From contig JAFGBL010000040.1 in NCBI GenBank assembly GCA_016933115.1, positions 1 through 43,065 of the forward strand: a DNA stretch of 43,065 bases, read 5' to 3'. The DNA is from Bacteroidales bacterium. Lineage in GTDB: Bacteria > Bacteroidota > Bacteroidia > Bacteroidales > JAADJA01. Under the pieces are notes generated by a model. The model had not been told where the DNA came from, did no database searches, and was given only the letters and a program-made list of their open reading frames with translations. Shown one piece after another: positions 17,615 to 26,500 of the stretch. Each line of letters starts with the position of its first letter. Within the stretch, counting starts at the first letter, position 1. Both the position numbers and the translations under genes were made by a program.

Positions 17615-20600
17615 TCAATCGTTTACCCTATGAACAGGGTTTTCAGAAAATACGTAAAGCAAAACACACTTTACGGGATTGTATCCAACCTGCTCTAATT
17701 GCTTTTTATAATATTTTACCTGATCAAAGTGCTTGGACTCCTGCTGACCGGTCTTAAAATCTATAATTGTCGCTGAAATGCCATCCAAAATTACACGGTC
17801 GGGCCTGAAAGATTCTCCTTTTTTGGAAATCAACTCGACTTCGCTTTTAACCTGAAGCCCTTTTTCAAAAAACGGCCCGATTTCGGTTTTATTCAGAAAA
17901 TTCATCAGTTGCTCGCTGATAACCAATTTTTCTTCTTTTGAAATTAAACCATCCGACCACATTTGCCGCAGCACCGGTTCAAGGTCATCGGTTACTTTTA
18001 TTTTGGCCAGGATGGTGTGGATCAGTGTTCCCCATTCCTGTTTTTGCTCCGGTTCATCCACATTCCAGTGCTCAGGCGCACGATAGCTCAGTGCAATCCT
18101 GTTTCTCCATGTATTCGATATAAATTTTTCAAGTTGAAATGATTTTGAAATAATCTTTTGACTCCCGGTTTTATCTGATTCTGAACCAAATTCATAATCG
18201 ATTTTACCTTCTTCCCACATACCTTTTTGAACCAGGTATGATTTTAACAATTGCGGAACAGAAGTTTTGGCATCTTCCTTATCGGACGGAACCACTGAAA
18301 AAACATACAACCTGTCGGTCGGTCTTGTCAGAACCACATATAGTAAATTGAGCATATCAAGAAGGGATTTATCACTCTCTTCAGTGAATTGATCGGCATA
18401 ATCAGTTTCAAGCAGATTCTTTTGTGCGTTAACCAACGCAACCGGAAGGTCCGGAATTTCCTCTATTTCATTTAACTCCAACCAAAGTTTAGCTTTGGTA
18501 TTCCGGTGCTGCTCTACTGCAAAAGGATAAATAACCACCGGAAATTCAAGCCCTTTAGCCTTATGAATGGTCATCACCGAAACCGCATTCATTCCTTCCG
18601 GTACAATCAATGAAAGCTTTGATTTGTTCTCCTCCCACCAGTCAATTACATCAATGGGGTCTGAGATATTTTCACCCGAAATATTCAGCATTGCATCGAG
18701 GAAAAACTGCAAATAGGGATTTGCTGTCTGATCCAGCTTGTAAATCCTGATCAGTTCTTCACACAAATCAAAAAGTGTAAGTGATGCTAAGTAATCCGGG
18801 TTGAGATTGAATCCTTCCGATTTGACCCATTGTAAAAAAGAGATTTTTTTATCATTGCCTGAATTTCCCTCAAACCGAATATTCAGAATCAACCGGTAGA
18901 ATTGCTCTTCCTTGCCTTTTTTACGGAGAAGGTAAAGGATTATTTCGGTTTTGGCAATGGCATCCTCCCGGTTGGCCAGGTATTTTAAATTTGAAATCAT
19001 AAACCTAACCTCGGGCGAATTCACAAGGAGCAAAGATTCGAAGGAAACAACCTGGATTCCGTTCTGCAATAAAAATGCAGCCACCTTGCTTGCCTTTTTG
19101 TTATCCCTGCACAAAACGGCTATATCCTGGTAATTGAATTCATTTGTATTGCAATTGTTAATTACGGATTTAATATTTTCGAGTGTCCGGGTTTCAAATT
19201 CATCCTTATCAGTTTTTTCCATAAAACTGATCCGGACATAACCATCAACACCTTTATTGGACGGTTCCTGCTCTACATCAGTGTATATTTCCTGGTATAA
19301 ATCTGAGAGGAACCCTTTTGCAAAAGAAAAAAATGAATTGTTGAATTCAACAATCCGGCTCTTCGAACGGAAATTCTTCTTCAATACATTCTCCTGAAAA
19401 TGTTGCGCAAAATTCTGTTCCCTTTGCAAAAACAATGTATTGCTTTTGTCCCTGTATATATCGGGCAATCGGGCGAACTGTTCCACATCCCCGTTGCGCC
19501 ACCTGTAAATTGCCTGCTTACCATCCCCCACGATCATATTAAAATGACCTTCTGACAGTGAATTATCCAGCAACGGAACCAGGTTTTGCCATTGCAACTC
19601 AGATGTATCCTGGAATTCGTCGAGGAGGAAATGTTTGTATTTTTCGCCTGTCCGTTCGTAAATAAAGGGGACCGGTTCATTCATTACAATTTCTGCAATT
19701 CTTTTGTTGAACTCTGCAATCAGTAAAATGTTATTATCCGATTTGTACTCATCCATTACTTTTTCGATCTCATTCAGCAAGGCGAGTGGATAAAGGTTCT
19801 TCTTAATCTCATTGAAGATTAGATATTTTTTAAAAAATTTATTTTTGTGTTCCAAAATGGATTCAAAACACTTTAATAATTCCGCTTTTATATTATCAAT
19901 GGATTTTATCAGGTTGGTATCAGCCTTTCCCGAAGTCCATTTATCTTCCTCCACGGTTTTTAAAATGTAACTGTTCGGATCCAACTTATCCATTCGGCCT
20001 TCAGCCAGGTTTTTGAAATAGGTTCCAATACCTCTTGTTCCCTGGAAAAAGGCTTCATCGGGAATTCGATTGACATGAATATGTTCAACAGCTTTTCGAG
20101 CCTCAATTTTGATGGTTTGCTCGAACCATGAATTGAACTTTTTAATCTTTTGAAATATTGCCGAAAAATCAGACAGATTTAATTTTTTAAGTTTTGGAAT
20201 ATTTTTCTGGCTGTCTTCCTGCAACAGAAATTTTGCAAACTCTTTGAGCTCTTTATCGATATTCCAGCTTTTTTCATCGTCCGTTTTTGATTTTGTAAAT
20301 TCTATCAGGGTTCTGGTAAGGTCTTCATCAAAACCAATTTTGTCCATCAACAAATCGATGATCTTTTCAATCAGTTCATCCGAATCCACCTCTACTTCAA
20401 AATTAATGGGCAGTTTCAGGTCAAAGGCAAAACTTCGGATGATACGGTGCATGAAGCTGTCGATGGTCGAAATAGCAAAATCTGAGTAATTGTGAAGGAT
20501 CAAACGCAGGATTTGTGAGGCCCTTTGAATAATCGTCGTTTCATCAATTCCGGTTTCCTTCAGAAGGTCGGGCAACATAAATTTTACTGCATTTGAACCC

Positions 20601-20809
20601 TGGTATTTTGACGGTTCAGCGATCTCCGTTAAGTTATTGATGATCCGTTGTTTCATTTCATTGGCGGCCTTGTTTGTGAAGGTTATGGCCAGTATTTTCC
20701 GGTAATTGGAAGGTTCGGCAAACACCTGTTTGAGGTATTCCTTAACCAGTGTATGGGTCTTACCCGAGCCGGCAGAGGATTTATAAACAACAAATTTTTT
20801 TTCTTGCAT
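17615..20809 (-). CDS. AddA/RecB-like UvrD helicase with C-terminal nuclease
   Basis: 1064 residues. Superfamily 1A helicase motifs occur in order: Walker A SSAGSGKT (11-18), motif Ia TFTNKAANEMKQR, motif II DEFQD near 390, motif III VGDGKQAIYRWR, and motif V VMTIHKAKGLEFPVV. The last 70 residues contain a PD-(D/E)xK nuclease core of the RecB type: RPDRVI (D1004), IIDFKTG (D1017-x-K1019) and a following QVKYYKKQL helix. Such proteins unwind and resect DNA double-strand ends for recombination, usually with an AddB or RecC partner; no such partner gene is adjacent. The start ATG at 20809 places the P-loop at residue 11, as expected. A TATCTTTA -7-like element at 20815-20822 would leave almost no leader. 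It is followed by the DUF4421 gene after 7 bp. Confidence 0.92.
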   Translation of the reverse strand: MQEKKFVVYKSSAGSGKTHTLVKEYLKQVFAEPSNYRKILAITFTNKAANEMKQRIINNLTEIAEPSKYQGSNAVKFMLPDLLKETGIDETTIIQRASQILRLILHNYSDFAISTIDSFMHRIIRSFAFDLKLPINFEVEVDSDELIEKIIDLLMDKIGFDEDLTRTLIEFTKSKTDDEKSWNIDKELKEFAKFLLQEDSQKNIPKLKKLNLSDFSAIFQKIKKFNSWFEQTIKIEARKAVEHIHVNRIPDEAFFQGTRGIGTYFKNLAEGRMDKLDPNSYILKTVEEDKWTSGKADTNLIKSIDNIKAELLKCFESILEHKNKFFKKYLIFNEIKKNLYPLALLNEIEKVMDEYKSDNNILLIAEFNKRIAEIVMNEPVPFIYERTGEKYKHFLLDEFQDTSELQWQNLVPLLDNSLSEGHFNMIVGDGKQAIYRWRNGDVEQFARLPDIYRDKSNTLFLQREQNFAQHFQENVLKKNFRSKSRIVEFNNSFFSFAKGFLSDLYQEIYTDVEQEPSNKGVDGYVRISFMEKTDKDEFETRTLENIKSVINNCNTNEFNYQDIAVLCRDNKKASKVAAFLLQNGIQVVSFESLLLVNSPEVRFMISNLKYLANREDAIAKTEIILYLLRKKGKEEQFYRLILNIRFEGNSGNDKKISFLQWVKSEGFNLNPDYLASLTLFDLCEELIRIYKLDQTANPYLQFFLDAMLNISGENISDPIDVIDWWEENKSKLSLIVPEGMNAVSVMTIHKAKGLEFPVVIYPFAVEQHRNTKAKLWLELNEIEEIPDLPVALVNAQKNLLETDYADQFTEESDKSLLDMLNLLYVVLTRPTDRLYVFSVVPSDKEDAKTSVPQLLKSYLVQKGMWEEGKIDYEFGSESDKTGSQKIISKSFQLEKFISNTWRNRIALSYRAPEHWNVDEPEQKQEWGTLIHTILAKIKVTDDLEPVLRQMWSDGLISKEEKLVISEQLMNFLNKTEIGPFFEKGLQVKSEVELISKKGESFRPDRVILDGISATIIDFKTGQQESKHFDQVKYYKKQLEQVGYNPVKCVLLYVFSENPVHRVND

Positions 20810-20822
20810 CGGGATAAAGATA

Positions 20823-21084
20823 CAAGTTATCTATATAAATTAAATGAGAAATCTGTATCAACTTAATCGGATCAAATAATATTTGAGTAGCTGCAACAAA
20901 ATGAGTACTACAGGCCATTTAGGGTCTGCGCATTTTTTGGCAGCATTCGACTATCAAATTGTGCCGAACTTCGTTTGTAGGGTTCCTTGTTCCCTTAATT
21001 AGATTCGGATCGCTAGTATGTGCGGTCCGGATTTGTTCGACTTACAATTTCCGCTGCATTTCGTTTGCAGAAATTGAGTCTCAC
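20823..21084. other. Gene-free segment with several hairpins, probably a decayed intergenic repeat
   Basis: No gene is credible here. The segment contains an imperfect long hairpin, ATTCGGATCGC (21003-21013) against GCGGTCCGGAT (21022-21032). A second one is AATTTCCGCTGCA against TGCAGAAATT around 21046-21075. Two related strings, ACTTCGTTTGTAG (about 20969) and ATTTCGTTTGCAG (about 21058), lie about 90 bp apart, the first flanked by GAAC/GTTC. The composition differs from the coding sequence around it. A dispersed palindromic repeat or a structured RNA are both possible. Confidence 0.45.
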
Positions 21085-21119
21085 AAAAAAAACCTCCCGC
21101 AAGGCGCGGGAGGAAAAAA
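21085..21119 (-). terminator. Strong bidirectional terminator of the TonB-like gene
   Basis: CCTCCCGC (21093-21100) and GCGGGAGG (21106-21113) form a perfect 8-bp GC-rich stem with a 5-nt loop. Eight As precede it and six As follow, so the minus-strand RNA ends in a U run. It lies 38 bp beyond the stop of the minus-strand gene at 21157. Confidence 0.88.
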
Positions 21120-21156
21120 TGATCATGAAGAGGAATATATAAGGGCAGATAGTGTG

Positions 21157-21657
21157 CTAATAGAGTTTAAATGTAAATTTGATATTATAAGGCTGACCTA
21201 CCTTAACGCAACAATTCTTAAGGTGCAAAACAGCCAGTTTTTGAATCACATATTTTTCAAATTCCGGATTGCTTGAATATACTTCCATTACATGAATTTT
21301 GCCGTAATCGTCAAATACCAGGCTTAAGGCTACCATCCCTTCCAGTTGATCTTTAAGTGCAAAATCAGGATATTTTATTTGTTGAATTATACATTGCTCG
21401 GCAGCTTGCGGAAAACCATCGGTGATCACAACCTCATCGAGGTCAATTATGATGGTATCTTCATTGTTGGGTGTGACAATCTCATTAATTTCCGAAATTT
21501 CTGCAGGTAGGATATTATCTAGTGAAGTAGAAACGAATAAATTATCGACCGGATTTTCGTAGACCCCTTCGACAGGCAAATTAACAGTAGTAAAGGAATA
21601 TCCCAACTGGCATAGGATAATCCCAATAGTAAAAATTAGAAATTTTAGAGTTTTCAT
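21157..21657 (-). CDS. TonB C-terminal-domain-like exported protein
   Basis: 166 residues. An N-terminal hydrophobic segment (TLKFLIFTIGIILCQLGYS) acts as a signal peptide or membrane anchor. A short acidic linker leads to a C-terminal domain (about 95-166) of TonB-C type: YPDFALKDQLEGMVALSLVFDD, a central DYGKIHVMEV strand, and a final YNIKFTFKL strand. TonB proteins couple inner-membrane proton motive force to outer-membrane receptors, but no ExbB/ExbD genes or Pro-rich spacer are present. Many Bacteroidota carry such reduced periplasmic TonB-like proteins of unknown role. It is monocistronic, with a strong terminator behind it, and diverges from the C1 peptidase gene across a 235-bp region with a palindrome. 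Confidence 0.8.
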   Translation of the reverse strand: MKTLKFLIFTIGIILCQLGYSFTTVNLPVEGVYENPVDNLFVSTSLDNILPAEISEINEIVTPNNEDTIIIDLDEVVITDGFPQAAEQCIIQQIKYPDFALKDQLEGMVALSLVFDDYGKIHVMEVYSSNPEFEKYVIQKLAVLHLKNCCVKVGQPYNIKFTFKLY

Positions 21658-21780
21658 GGCTATATTTGATTTTTGTTGTCATGTTTAAATTGGTTATTTA
21701 AAACCTTTCTAAATTTATGCCAAATAGCATATCTTACTATATTACTGAACTTTACCTTTGGAATAAATGGTAAAAATGTA

Positions 21781-21795
21781 GCGAACACTGTTCGC
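21781..21795. promoter_or_regulatory. 15-bp palindrome in the divergent intergenic region
   Basis: GCGAACA-C-TGTTCGC is a perfect 7-bp inverted repeat about one central base, between the divergent TonB-like and C1 peptidase genes. This is the geometry of a dimeric repressor operator. The half site GAAC/GTTC recalls Gram-positive LexA boxes, but the 3-nt gap is not their 4-nt gap. Confidence 0.5.
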
Positions 21796-21834
21796 AAAAC
21801 GACAATTTTGTACGCAAACGCACATTTTTCAATT

Positions 21835-21863
21835 TTGACCTGACCGAACAATTATTACTTTTA
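21835..21863 (+). promoter_or_regulatory. Promoter of the C1 peptidase gene
   Basis: TTG at 21835-21837 and TACTTTTA at 21856-21863 are separated by 18 nt, fitting the Bacteroidota -33/-7 layout. The predicted start near 21868 leaves a leader of about 25 nt to the ATG at 21893. A second exact -7 motif, TACCTTTG at 21753-21760, lies further upstream. Confidence 0.55.
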
Positions 21864-21892
21864 TGAAAATTTGAATCATTAATTCCCTAACA

Positions 21893-23128
21893 ATGAAAAA
21901 GAAAAAAATAAGTTTAATTGCATTGACATTATTACTGAGTATTTCATTCATATCAAAATCTCAAAATGATAAAGCTGCCTACAAAGAAAGGCAGGATGGT
22001 TACTATCAGAATACCATTCAAAAAGAAATTACACAGTTCGAAAAACATCAAAAAAAATCGAAACCTTCAACTTACCTGTCAGTTGATTTTGAGGGCCGGA
22101 CCTTTCCTGTTAAAATCGAGGATTATAAACAATTCTGGCACCAACCGCCCCTTTCGCAGGGAGCAACGGGCACATGCTGGTGTTTTGCATCAACATCATT
22201 TTTCGAATCAGAGGTTTACCGAACCACCGGGCAGAAAATCAAACTATCGGAAATGTATTTTGTCTATAACGAATATATTGAAAGAGCCAGGTATTTTGTT
22301 ACAAACCATGGTGAAATGTACTTTGGTGAAGGTTCAGAAGCAAATGCAGTTCCTAAGCTAATGACAAAATACGGAGCCATCCCTGAAGAAATTTATTCAG
22401 GCAAACTGGCAGGACAGACATTCCACAACCATGAGCAGATGTTCGCTGAAATGAAAACCTACCTCGATTGGGTGAAAAAAACCAATTTCTGGAATGAAGA
22501 AACTGTAGTAGCGACAATCAAAAGCATTCTAAACCAGTATATGCTCGAACCACCCGATAAATTTAATTTTAATGGAAAGGAATATACTCCCAATAGTTTC
22601 CTCAAGGATGTCGTGCAAATCAAGCCGGATGATTACTTCAGTTTTATGTGCACCAAATCGGCCACCTACGGACAAAAAGGAGAACTCGTTGAACCTGACA
22701 ATTGGTGGCACAACGACGATTATTACAATGTGGCCCTGGATGAATTTTTATTGATATTTAAAGAATCCCTTAAAAGTGGTTATACTGTCAGCTTTTGCGG
22801 AGATGTCAGCGAACCGGGCTATGACCGGTACCAGGAGGTCGGCATCATTCCTTCATTTGATATTCCGGCAGAATATATCAACGAGGATTCCCGGGAATTT
22901 AGAATTTACAACAGTACTACAACCGATGACCACTGTATGCATATTATTGGATCCAAGGAAAATGAAGATGGTTGGTGGTTTTTACTGAAGGATTCGAGTT
23001 CCAGTGCATTTGACGGACCCAACAAGGGATACCGGTTTATACACGAGGATTATATCAGGCTTAAAGTCTTGACGATTTTGGTTTATAAATATGGGGCCAG
23101 GGATGTTTTGGATAAAATCATTAAATAA
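21893..23128 (+). CDS. Secreted C1-family (PepC-like) peptidase with altered triad
   Basis: 411 residues, with a signal peptide (KISLIALTLLLSISFISKSQ) that implies export. The papain-like core resembles aminopeptidase C/bleomycin hydrolase. Q89 and C95 sit in LSQGATGTCWCFAS, matching oxyanion Gln and catalytic Cys, and H347 in DDHCMHIIG fits the catalytic His. The position normally held by the third catalytic residue, Asn in an NSWG motif, reads K-D367-S-S-S, so Asn is replaced by Asp. Asp at this place is rare and may change activity or pH range. Canonical PepC is cytosolic, so an exported version is already a departure. It has its own promoter and no obvious partner. Peptidase activity is likely, substrate unknown. 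Confidence 0.85.
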   Translation: MKKKKISLIALTLLLSISFISKSQNDKAAYKERQDGYYQNTIQKEITQFEKHQKKSKPSTYLSVDFEGRTFPVKIEDYKQFWHQPPLSQGATGTCWCFASTSFFESEVYRTTGQKIKLSEMYFVYNEYIERARYFVTNHGEMYFGEGSEANAVPKLMTKYGAIPEEIYSGKLAGQTFHNHEQMFAEMKTYLDWVKKTNFWNEETVVATIKSILNQYMLEPPDKFNFNGKEYTPNSFLKDVVQIKPDDYFSFMCTKSATYGQKGELVEPDNWWHNDDYYNVALDEFLLIFKESLKSGYTVSFCGDVSEPGYDRYQEVGIIPSFDIPAEYINEDSREFRIYNSTTTDDHCMHIIGSKENEDGWWFLLKDSSSSAFDGPNKGYRFIHEDYIRLKVLTILVYKYGARDVLDKIIK

Positions 23129-23564
23129 ACGCTTATTTTCGAACTGTTCCCGGTTTATTTATTCAAAACATATATAGATTTCCGTAACACTGGATGTTGT
23201 TTTGCTTTAGGCTGAAGCAACCAGCACATCTGGCACATAACCAGAAAATTACTTGACTTCGCCTGAATAATTTCGTACATTTACGCCTTATTAACTGAAA
23301 TCAAAAGCCATGATTTCCTTTCTTCATCTCTGCGAAGGGTGTGTATTAACATGCATGCTGAGAGTATATATCAGTACTATATTAGCTTTCCCCCGATATC
23401 AAACCGTATATATCAATATTATTCAACAATGTATTAATGAAAATTGAAGATTTGTAATCAGCCAAATAAATTAATTTATAAACCTCGAAGGAGCTTGGAA
23501 ATATGGGCAAAAACCAAATACCCTTTGCCCTGAACCCTTGACCCTTTGCCAAAACCTTTAAGTC
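23129..23564 (+). other. 436-bp gene-free region holding promoter and long leader of the 1860-aa gene
   Basis: This region contains the housekeeping-type promoter at 23253-23283, a weaker sigma-54-like GG-N10-GC pair with TGG and TTGC at 23191-23205, and a leader of about 275 nt. A 45-codon reading frame (23310-23447) opens about 20 nt after the predicted transcript start; it has no recognisable features. Just before the gene, 23517-23552 holds a degenerate tandem of CCCTTTGCC-like units. No terminator for the C1 peptidase gene is evident. Confidence 0.5.
23253..23283 (+). promoter_or_regulatory. Promoter of the 1860-aa surface protein
   Basis: TTG (23253-23255) and TACATTTA (23276-23283) with a 20-nt spacer. 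The flanks ACTTGACTT and TACATTTAC are nearly the same as those of the response-regulator promoter at 30072, at identical spacing. Confidence 0.55.
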
Positions 23565-26500
23565 ATGAAACCAAAAGCTTTTACAAAAAAAATGCAAACT
23601 GCAATCGTCATCATAGTATTGGCGTTGCTTTCTGCCTGTTTTCAATTCGATTTCGTTATTCAACCTTACTCTGCTGACCTTAACAGTTCTTTTGAAGTGG
23701 AGGTAAGCGTAATTACTACCGATGGGAATGGGAATAATTACATCCCTTATTTTGGAATATTGTTGCCTGATGATTGGACTGTGGATGATAGTATCGGCTT
23801 TATGTTTGATACGGTTCCTGGAGTATTGGTCTACAGCGATTCCTTGAGCCTCGAGATGGACACACTCGATCCGGCACCCGAAGGCTATTACTGGTGGGTG
23901 AGCAAGGCAATCGAAAGTGTAATTTATAATTATGGGGATACCTATTTATGTAATCCAACCATTCATACGGGAAATGATCCCGGTACATTTTATCTGGATT
24001 ATATGGCAGGAAGTAATTGTAATGATTATTACGGGGGCCTTGGTTATGCAAGAAGCAATGACCATATAATCACCGTTGGTTTACCGGATAATCTTGTTGT
24101 TACCAATAAAAATGACAGCGGGCCGGGCTCTCTGCGCCATGCCATCAACAATGTCGACTTCTTTGGAACCATCACATTTGACCTGGAAGAAGGGGATACA
24201 ATTTCCCTGGAAAACCAAATCATTATTGAAAAAGATGTTAACATACTTGGGCCGGGAGATTTTGATCTGGCCATTTCTGGAAATCAAACAGTCAGGATTT
24301 TTGCAATTGGCGAAGATCGAAGCCCCCATATCTCCAACCTTCATATTGGCTGGGGTTCAGAATATCAAGGTGGGGGCATCTACTGTGGTTATATGTCTAC
24401 CCCAGTGTTGAATGAACTGGTTATTAATAATAACACGGCCAGTTATGGTGCAGGCATTTATTGTTATGCGGCAAATCCGGAAATCCAAAACACCATAGTA
24501 AAAAACAATATCGCTTCTCAGAATGGTGGAGGATTTTATTTCACTGATTCTAATCCTCTGCTATCGGATGTGACAATTTCAAACAACTGGTCTGGCGCAG
24601 GTGGCGGAATATACTCAGACTGGTATTCCAATATAATGTTTGACAGCATAAACAGGTGTAACATTTATTTGAATTATGCACAATCGGGTTATGACTTATA
24701 TTCTGAAAATTATATTGAAGTTATTGTGGATACATTCACGGTGCTTTATCCAACAGAACTTCAGGCCTACCCATTCGGTAATTTCAGTTTTGATATCCTC
24801 AATGGAAAAATTGAGCAGGTGGACGGGGATCTTTTTGTTTCACCCGAAGGTAGCAATGATAACTCAGGACTTACTCCCCAAGAACCATTGAAAAACATAT
24901 GGTTCGCATATTTAAAGATTTTACCAAATACTTCTCATGCTCACACCATACATTTGTTGGAAGGAACCTATAGCCCTTCCTCCAATGGAGAAGTTTTTCC
25001 CTTATTCTCATTGGATTATATCAATATTTCCGGTGTATCTTCCGGGCAAGTCATTCTTGACGCGGAAGGTTTGTCAAATGTATTTTCCTTCAGCTTTAAT
25101 AGCAACACCATCATTGCAAACATAACTATTACAGGGGGAACAGCATACAACGGAGGCGGGATATATCTTAATAATTCTTCCATTTTGTTTAAAAATTCAG
25201 ATATTACAAATAACGAGGCATCTGACAGAGGTGGTGGAATTTATATCTCAGGATACAGTAGTCCGTCTATTTTTGAAAATGTAAAAATTTACAATAACAC
25301 AGCTTCCTCAGGGGGAGGAATATTTCTGGATAACAATGTAAATCCAAAATTTAAAAATGTAAGTATCATAAACAACTTCGCAGAAACAGGTGGTGGAATA
25401 TATAATAGAAGTTTATATCCCGAATTCGATACATCTGACCGCTGCAATATTTATTTTAATTCCTCGTCAAACGGCAACGATATTTATTCAATTAATCCTT
25501 TTATTGTGCGGGTTGATACGTTTACTGTATTAATTCCCAATGAATACCATACTGTCCCAATTGAGAATTTCATATTTGATATTTGGCATGGTAAATTGGA
25601 ACAAGCGGATGCCGACCTGTTTGTTTCGCCTGATGGTGATAATTCCAATTCAGGCCTTTCGCCTGAAGAACCGTTGAAAAATATCCATTTTGCATTTTCA
25701 AAAATTGTATTGGGAGCACTACATCCGAATAAAATCTACCTGATGGATGGAACTTATGGGCCAACTGCAAATGAAGACATTTTTCCAATCTGCATGATCG
25801 ATTATGTCAACATTTATGGTTTAACTGAAAACGGAACTATATTAGATGGAGAAGGCCAATACAGGGTGGTTGAATTTGATCATGATTACAATACTGCGCT
25901 GTCCAATGTCACTATTACGAATGGATATAATTTGAGTAATAGCGGAGGCGGCATCATGTGCTATTATTCAGATCCCGTTATTGAAAATTTGACTATTTCT
26001 GAAAACATGTCCGTTAGTGGTGGAGGAATATTCATAAGTAATTCAAATCTGACATTAATAGATGTAGCCATCACCAACAATACGGCAACTGATGATGGCG
26101 GAGGAATTTACTGCGACTATAATTCAAATCTATTATTAAGCAAGGTAACAATCGCTAATAATTCTTCCAATGACAGGGGCGGAGGTATTTATTACAACAA
26201 TTATACAAATACAGTATTCGACAGCATAAACCGGTGCAATATTTATTCTAACATGGCAAATGTTGGGAATGATCTTTATTCAGTAAATGAATTGAACGTG
26301 ATCGTTGATACGTTTACGGTAATGTTTCCAAAAAATTTTCACGCTTATCCCCTGCCTGATTTTAATTTTGATATTCTGCATGGTTTGATTCCCCAATCGA
26401 ATATTGATCTTTATGTATCTCCAAATGGAGATAATAGCAATTCGGGCCTGTCATCGGATGACCCGCTTAAAACCATTGAATTTGCAAACACCATCGTGGA

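Noticed and set aside
20959-21276. Forward 105-codon reading frame across the structured segment and terminator
   Set aside because: It runs through the terminator hairpin and overlaps the 3' end of the TonB-like gene on the other strand; its Cys/Phe/Arg-rich product looks like translated repeat DNA.
21660-21851. Minus-strand 63-codon reading frame just upstream of the TonB-like gene
   Set aside because: It covers the palindrome and promoter region, is rich in basic and aromatic residues without a family match, and reads as chance coding.
23231-23247. TGGCACATAACCAG near the 1860-aa gene
   Set aside because: A good -24 half, but the -12 position reads CAGA; not a sigma-54 promoter.
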